64,000 nucleotides of DNA, taken from Clostridia bacterium. GTDB taxonomy: Bacteria > Bacillota > Clostridia > Oscillospirales > CAG-272. This document shows, piece by piece, positions 45,631 through 54,116 of this stretch. Position 1 is the stretch's first letter. Each line of letters begins with the position of its first letter. Both the position numbers and the translations under genes were made by a program. The stretch spans positions 171,790-235,789 of the forward strand of contig JAFTMG010000006.1 of NCBI GenBank assembly GCA_017452525.1, read 5' to 3'. The notes under the pieces were generated by a model. That model made no database searches, had not been told where the DNA came from, and saw only the letters and a program-made list of their open reading frames with translations.

Positions 45631-45659
45631 GTTTTACCACTTTTCTGCCGTTTTGTCAA
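45631..45659 (-). promoter_or_regulatory. Promoter of the hrcA-grpE-dnaK-dnaJ-prmA operon
   Basis: Minus strand: TTGACA (45654-45659), 17-base spacer, TAAAAC (45631-45636), directly upstream of CIRCE. Confidence 0.82.
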
Positions 45660-45750
45660 GGGTTTCTGCTAATAAAATTGTGAACAAATTGTAAACATCA
45701 CGCTTTTTGGCTTTTTTGTTAGCAAATGAAGCTTGTTTTTGCCAAAAGAA

Positions 45751-45785
45751 ATCCCGTCTCTGTGACAAACTGACAGAGACGGGAT
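45751..45785 (-). terminator. Terminator of the Dlt-like operon
   Basis: A 13-bp stem (45751-45763 with 45773-45785), followed on the minus strand by TTCTTTT, 13 bases past the lipoprotein stop. Confidence 0.75.
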
Positions 45786-45797
45786 CTTTGCGTGGGA

Positions 45798-46301
45798 TCA
45801 TTCTCCCAGCGTGTAGGTGATAGAGGTCACAACGCCGTCGCGCAGGAGGAATTTGGCGATCACACCGACACCGGCGGCATAGACCAGCGCGGTCTCGGAC
45901 TCGCTCTTGGGCGTGCTGTGAGCACCCACGACCTTATCGCGGCTGTCGCCGATGGTCACGCCCATCGTGGTAGCGGCACCGTCATCCAGAATGGTCAGAC
46001 CAACGATGCGCTCGGTCTTGCCGTCATCCTCGGTCTTGACAAGGATGCTGCCGTAGGTATAATCCTTATCCAGTCCCTGAATGGCGCAGCTTGCCGCCTC
46101 AAAATACGAGGTAGGCTCGCCGAGATCCTTCGGCATATCCATACCAACGTAAAGCTCCTTGCCGTTGACGTTGAGCGACCATTCCTCCACCCGCTGTGTT
46201 TCGTGCGTCACTTCCGCCTCCCCGCTTCCGCAGGCAAACATCGAGGTCATCAGCATCAAGACCGCCAGCATGGCGGTAACTGTCTTCACATATTTTTTCA
46301 T
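45798..46301 (-). CDS. Small lipoprotein, unknown function
   Basis: A 167-residue protein with a lipoprotein signal peptide (KKY start, hydrophobic stretch, MTSMFAC with C24). The rest contains VNGKELYVGMDMPKDLGEP and ends with a YAAGVGVIAKFLLRDGVVTSITYTLGE stretch, a small beta-rich fold. I recognise no family. The ATG at 46301 has AAAGGA upstream. It is the last gene of the Dlt-like operon and is probably displayed on the outer membrane face as its surface component. Confidence 0.75.
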   Translation of the reverse strand: MKKYVKTVTAMLAVLMLMTSMFACGSGEAEVTHETQRVEEWSLNVNGKELYVGMDMPKDLGEPTSYFEAASCAIQGLDKDYTYGSILVKTEDDGKTERIVGLTILDDGAATTMGVTIGDSRDKVVGAHSTPKSESETALVYAAGVGVIAKFLLRDGVVTSITYTLGE

Positions 46302-46318
46302 ACGATCATTCCTTTCAT

Positions 46319-47344
46319 TCAATACGGCGACACGGCGTTCGCCTTTTCCGCTGCGTACGCCGCGCACTTCTCTGCCCAGATCCCAGACAGGACGGCATCG
46401 TTCTTTTGCGAGGTCAATCCGTGCTTCTCGGTCAACAGTTTGCCGAAATAGGTACTCAGCTTCTCCGCACCCCATACGTTGAGATGAAGCCCCGCGTCAT
46501 AAGTATCCCGCTCCCAGTCGATGCCGATCTCCTCCGACATGGCAAGGAAATTATAATAGGCAAGTCCGTGTGCCTCGGCATATGCCGCGATCTGCGCGTC
46601 CCATTCCTCATACCACAGCGGATAGATGGAGGGCGCCTTGATCAGGATCAGCTCTACTCCGTAGTGTTCGCAAATCTCCCGCATTTTATCCAGATAGTCC
46701 ATGCAGGTCTGCGGAACGGTATAATCCTCCAGCGGGACCCATGGAGGCTGCGAGGTCACGGGGCGCACACCCGTTTGCATCAGATATCCGTTATACCCCA
46801 CGCGGTCACGGCGGAACAGATAGGTGATATCCTCCCCGGAAAGCTCATTCCAGCGGGAATGATAACGCAGAAGGGGGAACAGATAGGTAATGGCATCCTC
46901 TTCCTCGGTCATGGATGCCTGAACGGCACCCCATTTGGAGGAGGACCACCGCATCCCGTCAATGGACATACGGTTATAGGCTTCATTCTGCGGCGTACCG
47001 TATTTGACCGACAGCACGTTGAAGACGACCGCCTCGGGGGATTCGCGCCGTAACATCTCATCCAATAAATAATAGGACTGCCAGATCAGCTGCTGCGCTG
47101 AGCCGCGGATATAGGAGGTGATCCCATATTCCTCCCACAGCGTGATGGGAGAGAAGTTCTCATAGACTTCACAGTCTCCCACGAACAGGACCTGATGAGG
47201 CGAGGTCTCCTCGTAATACTCGGCGATCAATGCCCCCTCCGGGATGGATGTCATATATTTCGGGGTCATGAGCGCGGTGAGCAATTGCCAGATGACGATC
47301 ACTGCCACCGTCGCACACACTCCGGACAGTATTCTTTTTTTCAC
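46319..47344 (-). CDS. DltD/SGNH-like protein, partner of the MBOAT acyltransferase
   Basis: A 341-residue protein with one N-terminal membrane anchor and an extracytoplasmic SGNH-like domain. The block I motif reads VGDCEVYENFSP, with Cys (C58 from the GTG start) where the nucleophilic Ser normally stands; a C-terminal YDAGLHLNVWGAEKLS supplies the Asp and His. It immediately follows the MBOAT gene, as DltD-type partners do. I start at the GTG at 47344, which has GGAGG five bases upstream; an ATG at 47356 overlapping the MBOAT stop is possible. Confidence 0.82.
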   Translation of the reverse strand: MKKRILSGVCATVAVIVIWQLLTALMTPKYMTSIPEGALIAEYYEETSPHQVLFVGDCEVYENFSPITLWEEYGITSYIRGSAQQLIWQSYYLLDEMLRRESPEAVVFNVLSVKYGTPQNEAYNRMSIDGMRWSSSKWGAVQASMTEEEDAITYLFPLLRYHSRWNELSGEDITYLFRRDRVGYNGYLMQTGVRPVTSQPPWVPLEDYTVPQTCMDYLDKMREICEHYGVELILIKAPSIYPLWYEEWDAQIAAYAEAHGLAYYNFLAMSEEIGIDWERDTYDAGLHLNVWGAEKLSTYFGKLLTEKHGLTSQKNDAVLSGIWAEKCAAYAAEKANAVSPY

Positions 47345-47355
47345 CGCAACCTCCA

Positions 47356-48948
47356 TCAGAATTGATTGTAAATAAACTGGCTGGCATCAAATCCGATGCC
47401 GTAGGCACCAAAGATCATGATAAGCAGGAAGACGAGGGCGACCGCCGATGCCTCGGCGGTTGGATGGCGGTCCAGCTTGGCTCTCACCGGCTCGCGGATC
47501 CCCCACAGGCTGACGGCGAACATCACGGCGGTGGCGATCAGCAAAAGGATCCAATCGGCGCGTCCCAGCCCCAGATCCAGCACCGCTCCGTTGAACAGAT
47601 CTCCATAATTGAAGGTGGTGAACATGCTTCCCCACAGACGGAAGGTCAGCGGCACGTCCCGATAGCAATCCAGCGTGCGGATCACACCCATCAGAAGCAC
47701 TGTCCGCGCCGCCTGCACCCCGTGCCAGACGGCGGACTCATTCAGCCGCGGGAAGCGGCGGTAAAATCGGGTATACAGGGGGACACATTCCTGAGAGACC
47801 AGGATCACAAGACAGTTGAGAAGACCCCAAACGATAAAGTTCCACCCCGCGCCGTGCCAGAGTCCGGTCAGAAACCAGGTAGCGACCGTGGCAAGATAGA
47901 CGGGGATCCTCTTCCCCACCGCGTTGCCGAAATGCTGTCTTGAAAACTTGGAAAGCCTCTGCATCGGCTTGCAGACGGAAAGCGGATAAAAGACGTAATC
48001 GGTAAACCATGTTCCCATGGTAATATGCCAGCGGTTCCAATATTCCTTGGTAGAACGGGAAAGGAAGGGTCTGTTGAAGTTCTCCGTCAGACGGATCCCC
48101 ATCGCTTCGGAAAGACCGACGGTGATATCGATACCGCCCGTGAAATCGGCATAGATCTGCACGGTATACAGAAGGATCATCATCAGAACGTACATTCCGC
48201 GATACGACGCGGGCTCGTCCAGCAATGCCTTGATGACGATCAGCGCGCGGTCGGCGATCACCAGCTTTTTGAAATAGCCCCACAGCACGCGCTCCAGCCC
48301 CCACCGCACATTGCGGGAGGAGAAGGCGTGTCCGGCAGTCAGCTGCGGTCCCAAATCGGCGTAGCGGCTGATCGGTCCCTGCACCAGCTGAGGAAAATAC
48401 GACACGAAGAGCAAAAATTTCAGCGGGTGTCGCTCTGCCGAAACCTTTTCACGGTAAACGTCGATGAGATAGCTCATCGACTGGAAGGTATAGAAGGAGA
48501 TACCCATCGGCAGGAGCAGAGACGGAATATTCAGCGTATTCTCCGCGCCGAACGCATGCAAAAGGCGGTTGACATTATGTACGGCAAAGCCGGTATATTT
48601 CAACACCGCCAGCATGCCGAAATTGAATATCAGCCCCAACAGCAGCATACGGAAGCGTTTCTTTTTCTCCCGCGCCTTAAAGGACTTTCTCTGCTCCTTC
48701 TCCCACGCCTGCCGCTGTTCGGTCAAGGTGGTCTCCTGCGCCCGCAGATTGGCATCCATCCACCGTCCCACCGCGTAGGTGGAAGAGGCGGTCAGAAGCA
48801 GAAAGATCAGGTAGCGCGGTCCGGCAAGCCAATAAAACACAAGGCTCGCCACCAGCAGAAGACGCCATTGCCACGCTCGCGGGAACAGATAATACCCTAC
48901 GAGCAACAGCGCGGCAAAGAGCAGAAATTCATAGGATGTAAACAGCAT
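47356..48948 (-). CDS. MBOAT-family O-acyltransferase (DltB/AlgI-like)
   Basis: A 530-residue polytopic membrane enzyme of the MBOAT family that moves an acyl group across the membrane to a surface acceptor. The conserved histidines are H308 in NRWHITMG and H365 (catalytic) in TGLWHGAGWN. About 10-12 membrane segments are visible. The gene lies between an acyl carrier protein and an SGNH-like partner, so it most likely takes the acyl or aminoacyl group from the carrier. The closest scheme is DltB, but AlgI-like O-acetylation is possible. Confidence 0.93.
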   Translation of the reverse strand: MLFTSYEFLLFAALLLVGYYLFPRAWQWRLLLVASLVFYWLAGPRYLIFLLLTASSTYAVGRWMDANLRAQETTLTEQRQAWEKEQRKSFKAREKKKRFRMLLLGLIFNFGMLAVLKYTGFAVHNVNRLLHAFGAENTLNIPSLLLPMGISFYTFQSMSYLIDVYREKVSAERHPLKFLLFVSYFPQLVQGPISRYADLGPQLTAGHAFSSRNVRWGLERVLWGYFKKLVIADRALIVIKALLDEPASYRGMYVLMMILLYTVQIYADFTGGIDITVGLSEAMGIRLTENFNRPFLSRSTKEYWNRWHITMGTWFTDYVFYPLSVCKPMQRLSKFSRQHFGNAVGKRIPVYLATVATWFLTGLWHGAGWNFIVWGLLNCLVILVSQECVPLYTRFYRRFPRLNESAVWHGVQAARTVLLMGVIRTLDCYRDVPLTFRLWGSMFTTFNYGDLFNGAVLDLGLGRADWILLLIATAVMFAVSLWGIREPVRAKLDRHPTAEASAVALVFLLIMIFGAYGIGFDASQFIYNQF

Positions 48949-48968
48949 CGGTCAGCACTCCAGGGGGA

Positions 48969-49196
48969 TCATGCCTCGTCCAGTTTTTCGATCAGTGCCC
49001 AGATCGCGGCGGCGGAATTGAAGTTTTCGGGAATGATCTCCTCCGCGGGGATCGACACGTCAAAGGCGTCGTTGATCTCGGTGATCAGCGTCACGATATC
49101 CAGCGAATCCAGAATTCCCTCGTCGATCAGATCCTCTCTGCTCTCAAAGTCCACATCGGGGTGCAGCTCGTTCAGAATATTCAGCAATTGTTCCAT
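48969..49196 (-). CDS. Acyl/aminoacyl carrier protein (DltC-like)
   Basis: A 75-residue carrier protein with the phosphopantetheine site S31 in EGILDSLDIV and an acidic four-helix pattern. The ATG at 49196 follows AAGGAA at 8 bases. Position between the adenylation enzyme and MBOAT matches DltC, which carries D-alanine. Confidence 0.93.
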   Translation of the reverse strand: MEQLLNILNELHPDVDFESREDLIDEGILDSLDIVTLITEINDAFDVSIPAEEIIPENFNSAAAIWALIEKLDEA

Positions 49197-49224
49197 GATA
49201 TGATTTCCTTTCTCGGTTGATTTC

Positions 49225-50733
49225 TTATTCATTCAGCATCGCGCGCAGTGTCTGTCTGTCCAGCTTGCCGTTGGCGGTCAGCGGCATCGTCTCCAGCTGT
49301 CGAACGGTGGCGGGCAGCATATAACGGGGCAACAGCTTTTTCAGCGTAGCGCCAAGTCCGCCCGGGGTCTGATCTCCCGTATAGAATATGGCGATCTTGC
49401 GCCCTGCCTCATCGTACAGGCAACAAGCGCGACGCACACCCGGGTCGGTGGCGGCGGCAGCCTCGATCTCTCCCAGCTCAATGCGGTGACCCATGTGCTT
49501 GATCTGATGATCACGCCGTCCCACAAACATCAGTTCCCCCGCTTCGTTCAGATATCCAAGGTCACCCGTGCGATAAACGGTCTCGGGATAGGCGTGGTGA
49601 AGCGGGTTCTGCACAAACGCCTCGGATGTCTTTTCGGGATTCGCGAAGTAGCCGAGCGTCACGCAGGTGCCGCGCAGATAGATCTCTCCGCGCTCCCCCG
49701 GTGCGACCTCCCTGCCGTCCTCGCCAATCAGCAGAAGGCCCGTGTTGCGGAACGGTCTGCCCACGGGGATGCTCTCCCCCTCCTCAAAGGTGCGGTTCGC
49801 CTCATAATAGCAGGACATGCCCGTTGCCTCGGTGGGACCGTACAAATTGAAGAATCTCGCCTCGGGCAAGGCGGCACGCCACAGATTAAACTGACGGATC
49901 GGAAAGACCTCACTGCCAAAGGCTACGGTATGAAGATATCTGAGCGGGCATTTTTCCAGCACGTCAAAGGAGGAGATCATGGTCAGCGCCGAGACCACCC
50001 AGCAAACGGTGTTGATGCGGTATTCGTTCAGATATTCCGCCAGCTTAAAGGGAAACATAAACTGCTTTTTGGGTATGAAATACGTCGTTGCGCCGTATTT
50101 GACCGTCGGCATGATCTCCTTGAGAGGCGCGTCGAAATACAGCGGCGTCTGATTACCGAATACGGTATCCTCGCCGAACGGGAGTGCCTCACAAAGGCTT
50201 TCGGTATAATCGATCACCGAGCGGTGGCATGCCGCCACCCCCTTCGGCATTCCCGTGGATCCGGAGGTAAAGACCACGTAGATCGGATCGACGTCGATCT
50301 GTGCCGCCCGCACCGCCGCCAGCGCGGCGCCGTTCTCGGCACACGCGGCAAGAGACGCGCAATCGGCGATCTCGCCCTCAAAGGGAAGCTCTCTCGCCAG
50401 CCGCTCCGTTTTTGCCGAGCAGATCAGCAGGCGCGGTTGCAGCGTCTCCAATATCTTCTGCATGCGAAGCATGGGCATTTCAGCATCCATCGGTACGTAG
50501 AAGCAGCCCGCGTAGACGGTGCCGAAAAAGGCGGCGATCTCCATGGCGGATTTTTCCATCAGGATCACCACCGGTTCACGGCGCATGCCGCGGGCGCAAA
50601 CGGCGGATCCGATGGCACGGGAGAGGCGGGAAAGCTCACCAAAGGTCAGCCCCTGCTCTCCGTCGGAAAAGGCAAGCTTGTCCGGCAATCGCGCGGCGGT
50701 GCCTTCCAGATATTGCAATATATTGGTCAACAT
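49225..50733 (-). CDS. Amino acid adenylation enzyme (DltA-like)
   Basis: A 502-residue ANL-family enzyme that activates an amino acid as aminoacyl-AMP and loads it onto the carrier protein. Motifs: FTSGSTGMPKG at 155-165, D201 in YFDAP (the Asp that binds the amino group), NLYGPTEAT, YRTGDLGY and TANGKLDR with catalytic K490. D201 argues for an amino acid rather than a fatty acid. D-alanine is the likely substrate by analogy, but the pocket differs enough from DltA that this is not certain. GAAGGAG precedes the ATG. Confidence 0.9.
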   Translation of the reverse strand: MLTNILQYLEGTAARLPDKLAFSDGEQGLTFGELSRLSRAIGSAVCARGMRREPVVILMEKSAMEIAAFFGTVYAGCFYVPMDAEMPMLRMQKILETLQPRLLICSAKTERLARELPFEGEIADCASLAACAENGAALAAVRAAQIDVDPIYVVFTSGSTGMPKGVAACHRSVIDYTESLCEALPFGEDTVFGNQTPLYFDAPLKEIMPTVKYGATTYFIPKKQFMFPFKLAEYLNEYRINTVCWVVSALTMISSFDVLEKCPLRYLHTVAFGSEVFPIRQFNLWRAALPEARFFNLYGPTEATGMSCYYEANRTFEEGESIPVGRPFRNTGLLLIGEDGREVAPGERGEIYLRGTCVTLGYFANPEKTSEAFVQNPLHHAYPETVYRTGDLGYLNEAGELMFVGRRDHQIKHMGHRIELGEIEAAAATDPGVRRACCLYDEAGRKIAIFYTGDQTPGGLGATLKKLLPRYMLPATVRQLETMPLTANGKLDRQTLRAMLNE

Positions 50734-50751
50734 AGTACGTCGCTCCTTCGG

Positions 50752-51834
50752 TCAGTAGTACGCCTCGAGCTCCGGCGTTTCGGTAATAATGATATCCGAG
50801 GTGGCGGGCAGATCGTCACGGTCGGAGGTATAGAAATAGGGGCGCACCTTATTATATGCCTGCGCCTGCTTGTCGGTCAGAAGACAGCCGCTGTGATTGT
50901 ATTGGGCACGAAGCCGTGTGGCATCGTAATGATACCAGGTACGAACACCGGGGGTGTCGCTGATATTGACCAGCATCCAGAAATGAGTCTCCTCGGTCAG
51001 TCCCGGGGCGCGCTGCAGCTCGATGAAGGGAATGTCCAGATAGGTCAGAAATGCTTTGGCGGCGGCGAAATAGGTGAAGCAATCCCCCGCGCCCGTCACG
51101 AACAGACCGTTATACGCCTCGCCGATCCAATCGGTCTTGTCCGAGTGATTCACGTAGGAGATATTGGTCTGGATATAGTCGTACACGGCACGAAGCTGAT
51201 CTTCCTTGCTCATCCCCGCCTTGAGAATCTCGCCACAGACCTTTTCCACGCCCTCAAACAACAACGTTTCGTTGACATTCTTTTGTTTTACGTACACAGA
51301 AGCGGTTGCCGACGCCGTGTTTCCCGCAAGATCGGTAGCGGTGTAGATCACCGTATACGCCCCCTCCGCCGCCGTATTGACCTTGGAGGAATCCACCTGC
51401 AACGTGATGCCCTCCTCACCCGCGTTATCGCTCAGGCGGATGTTTTTCCGATAGGCAACGGACTCGCCCACGTAGACCGAAATATCCTCCGCGCCGTCGA
51501 TCACGGGCGGCGTGGTGTCCACCACCGTCAGTCGCACTCTGCGCGAGCCGGTGGGGGTATTGATATAGACCGTGTATTCTCCCGGAGCCGTCGGAACTAC
51601 CGTTTCCTCGGCATAGCTTGCGCCCGATACACCGCACATCACCGATGCCTCGGGAAGTGCATCCCCCGCCTCCATCGTATAAGGCAGGTATACCTGAGCG
51701 GCATTGAGACGGTTCAACCCAAACGCCACAAGACCGAGAATGAGTACGGTCGCACATCCCCAAAGCAACATGGCTGGGATAGATTGAAACGCGCGTCCCC
51801 GGCGGGCAACACGAAGAGAGCGTGAATTTGACAA
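50752..51834 (-). CDS. Membrane-anchored transglutaminase-like protein with Ig-like domain
   Basis: A 360-residue protein with a basic N-terminus, one membrane segment at about 19-42, an extracytoplasmic Ig/HYR-like beta domain (about 95-190: DTTPPVIDGAEDISVYVGES), and a transglutaminase-like core with C252 in GAGDCFTYF, then THFWMLV (His) and YHYDATR (Asp). All three catalytic residues are present, so it may be a protease or a cross-linking enzyme at the cell surface. The start is a TTG at 51834 with AAGGAGG seven bases upstream. It heads the Dlt-like operon. Confidence 0.85.
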   Translation of the reverse strand: MSNSRSLRVARRGRAFQSIPAMLLWGCATVLILGLVAFGLNRLNAAQVYLPYTMEAGDALPEASVMCGVSGASYAEETVVPTAPGEYTVYINTPTGSRRVRLTVVDTTPPVIDGAEDISVYVGESVAYRKNIRLSDNAGEEGITLQVDSSKVNTAAEGAYTVIYTATDLAGNTASATASVYVKQKNVNETLLFEGVEKVCGEILKAGMSKEDQLRAVYDYIQTNISYVNHSDKTDWIGEAYNGLFVTGAGDCFTYFAAAKAFLTYLDIPFIELQRAPGLTEETHFWMLVNISDTPGVRTWYHYDATRLRAQYNHSGCLLTDKQAQAYNKVRPYFYTSDRDDLPATSDIIITETPELEAYY

Positions 51835-51908
51835 GGCTTTTCCTCCTTGAGCATCGAACTGATGTATTCCAAACGTCGGCGCGAAGCGCCGTGATTTTAT
51901 CTCTTTAT

Positions 51909-51938
51909 ATGATAGCATATACGACCCCCGATTGTCAA
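51909..51938 (-). promoter_or_regulatory. Promoter of the Dlt-like operon
   Basis: Minus strand: TTGACA (51933-51938), 18-base spacer, TATCAT (51909-51914). Confidence 0.72.
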
Positions 51939-52059
51939 TCAAAATCATACGGAAAAGTCCGACAAAATGCGACGAAGTCCCGATTTTTCTCATTCACCGT
52001 TCTCGTGCCCGTCTCTTGGGGGCTCTTCTTCGTTTTTCCGAGAAATCTGCCCCTCCCAC

Positions 52060-52088
52060 TTGACTTTTGGTACACTTCTCGGTATAAT
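52060..52088 (+). promoter_or_regulatory. Promoter of the glycyl radical enzyme operon
   Basis: TTGACT (52060-52065), 17-base spacer, TATAAT (52083-52088), 34 bases before the ATG. Confidence 0.85.
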
Positions 52089-52122
52089 TTTGTTAGAATG
52101 ATGCAGGAAAGGAGTACACATC

Positions 52123-54114
52123 ATGAGCCGAAAACTTTACGATCTGATCGTTTCCAGACAACACCATACATATCGCCGAGATCATCCCGAGTTGGAGTCT
52201 CTGGCAGAGGAATTTCACAAGGAAGGACTTGCCCCCATCGAGCGCATGACGCGCCGCTTCGAGTTGCTGACCTCGCTGGAGACACCCGTGCTTTTGCCCG
52301 AGGAAAAGATCTGCATGATGCGCACCGTCAAGCAGATCCCCGATTGCTTCACCGAGGAGGAATGGGCGGATATCAGGAGCCGCCACTTCATTCACGAGCT
52401 GGGATACATGTCCAATCTTTCCCCCAATTATGCCAACACCATCCGCGTGGGTCTTCTCGCCCGTTATGGGGAGGCAGACGAATACGGCAAGCGCATGATC
52501 GATGCCATCCTCTCTCTCACTGACCGCTATCGCGCGGAAGCGGAGAGAATGGGCAAGCAGGAGCTGGCGGCAGTATTGACCCGCGTTCCCCGCTACGGTG
52601 CCACCTCATTCTACGAAGCGTTGCAATTTTTCCGTATTTTGCACTATTTTCTCTGGCTGGAGGGCGATTATCACAACACCACCGGCCGTTTCGACCAATA
52701 CATGTTCCCCTATCTGAAGGCAGATATGGACAAGGGACTCTACACCCGTGAGACGGCGCTTGCCATGGTGGAAGACTTCTTCCTCTCCTTCAACAAGGAC
52801 AGTGACCTTTACGTGGGTGTTCAGCAGGGCGACAATGGACAGAGTATGGTGCTGGGCGGACGGACTGCCGACGGCAGCGACGGCTTCAATCTGCTCTCCG
52901 AGCTTTGTCTGATCGCCAGCCGCAACCTGCTGATGATCGACCCCAAGATCAATCTGCGCGTCAGCAAGGACACCCCGCTTGAGGTCTTTGAACTTGGCAG
53001 CGAGCTGACCCGTGCGGGACTCGGCTTCCCGCAATATTCCAACGACGACGTGGTGATCGAAGGACTGATCAAGCTGGGATACGCACCCGAGGATGCCTGC
53101 AACTACGTGGTTGCCGCCTGCTGGGAATTCATCGTTCCCGCCGTTGGCGCGGATATCGCCAACATCGGCGCACTCTCCTTCCCCCGCGTGATCGACACCT
53201 GCCTGCACCGTGATCTGGCGCACAGCGCCACCTACGGGGATTTCATGGAAGCGGTCCGCGCAGAGATCCGTGCGGAATGTGACCGCATCTGCGGCGGCAT
53301 CCAAAACCTTTGGTTCGTTCCCTCTCCGCTGATGAATCTTCTGATCGACGGCGGCATCTACAACGGTGCCAAGTACAACAATTTCGGCATTCACGGCTCC
53401 GGCGTGGCAACCGCCGCGGACTCTCTTGCCGCCATTGAAAAATACGTCTACAACGAAAAGTCCGTCACACCTGCCGCGCTGATCGAAGCGGTGGACAGTG
53501 ACTTTGAAAAGCACGCCGACCTGCTCCCCCTCCTCCGCTACGAGGCACCCAAAATGGGCAACAACGACGACGCGGCAGACAGCAAGGCTGTTGACCTGCT
53601 GGACACCTTTGCCGATGCCCTGCAGGGGCGCACCAACTGCCGTGGCGGCATCTACCGCGCCGGCACGGGAACCGCCATGTACTATCTGTGGCACGCGGCT
53701 GAGATCGGCGCCTCCCCCGACGGTCGCCGCCGCGGCGAGCCCTTCGGCACCAACTTCTCCCCCAGCCTCTTTGCCAACGTTCAGGGACCTATCTCCGTCA
53801 TCAAATCCTTTACCAAGCCTCATATGGAGCGCACCATCAACGGCGGACCGCTGACGCTGGAATTCGCCTCCTCCATGTTTGACTCTGCAGACAGCATCCA
53901 TAAGGTTGCCACGCTGGTCAAGGCGTTTGTGGAATTGGGCGGTCATCAGCTCCAACTCAATGCCGTCAACACCGAAACCCTCAAGGCGGCACAGGCAGAC
54001 CCCGACCGATACCGTCAGCTGGTCGTCCGCATCTGGGGCTGGAGCGCCTACTTCGTCGAGCTTGACCGCGAATATCAGGACCACGTTCTGCGCCGTCAGC
54101 AATATCGGGTCTGA
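52123..54114 (+). CDS. Glycyl radical enzyme (PFL-like) of unknown substrate
   Basis: A 663-residue enzyme of the pyruvate formate-lyase-like family. The active-site thiyl Cys is C333 in AACWEF, with the paired acid E335 (C-x-E), as in dehydratases and decarboxylases rather than the C-C of PFL. The radical Gly is G639 in RIWGWSAYF, where most members have RVxGYSA. It is clearly shorter than the 750-900 residues usual in the family, so loops are missing. The adjacent activase confirms a radical mechanism. The substrate cannot be read from sequence. GGAG precedes the ATG. Confidence 0.92.
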   Translation: MSRKLYDLIVSRQHHTYRRDHPELESLAEEFHKEGLAPIERMTRRFELLTSLETPVLLPEEKICMMRTVKQIPDCFTEEEWADIRSRHFIHELGYMSNLSPNYANTIRVGLLARYGEADEYGKRMIDAILSLTDRYRAEAERMGKQELAAVLTRVPRYGATSFYEALQFFRILHYFLWLEGDYHNTTGRFDQYMFPYLKADMDKGLYTRETALAMVEDFFLSFNKDSDLYVGVQQGDNGQSMVLGGRTADGSDGFNLLSELCLIASRNLLMIDPKINLRVSKDTPLEVFELGSELTRAGLGFPQYSNDDVVIEGLIKLGYAPEDACNYVVAACWEFIVPAVGADIANIGALSFPRVIDTCLHRDLAHSATYGDFMEAVRAEIRAECDRICGGIQNLWFVPSPLMNLLIDGGIYNGAKYNNFGIHGSGVATAADSLAAIEKYVYNEKSVTPAALIEAVDSDFEKHADLLPLLRYEAPKMGNNDDAADSKAVDLLDTFADALQGRTNCRGGIYRAGTGTAMYYLWHAAEIGASPDGRRRGEPFGTNFSPSLFANVQGPISVIKSFTKPHMERTINGGPLTLEFASSMFDSADSIHKVATLVKAFVELGGHQLQLNAVNTETLKAAQADPDRYRQLVVRIWGWSAYFVELDREYQDHVLRRQQYRV

Positions 54115-54116
54115 TC

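Noticed and set aside
47344-47356. ATG at 47356 as start of the SGNH-like partner
   Set aside because: No ribosome site precedes it apart from the coupled stop; the GTG at 47344 has GGAGG five bases upstream. It stays possible by translational coupling.
49486-51825. Antisense reading frame of 779 codons opposite the adenylation and transglutaminase genes
   Set aside because: It is opposite two genes with intact catalytic motifs and has no support of its own.
52123-54114. Pyruvate formate-lyase as the call for the glycyl radical enzyme
   Set aside because: The C-C active-site pair is missing (CWE instead), and the length and radical motif differ.
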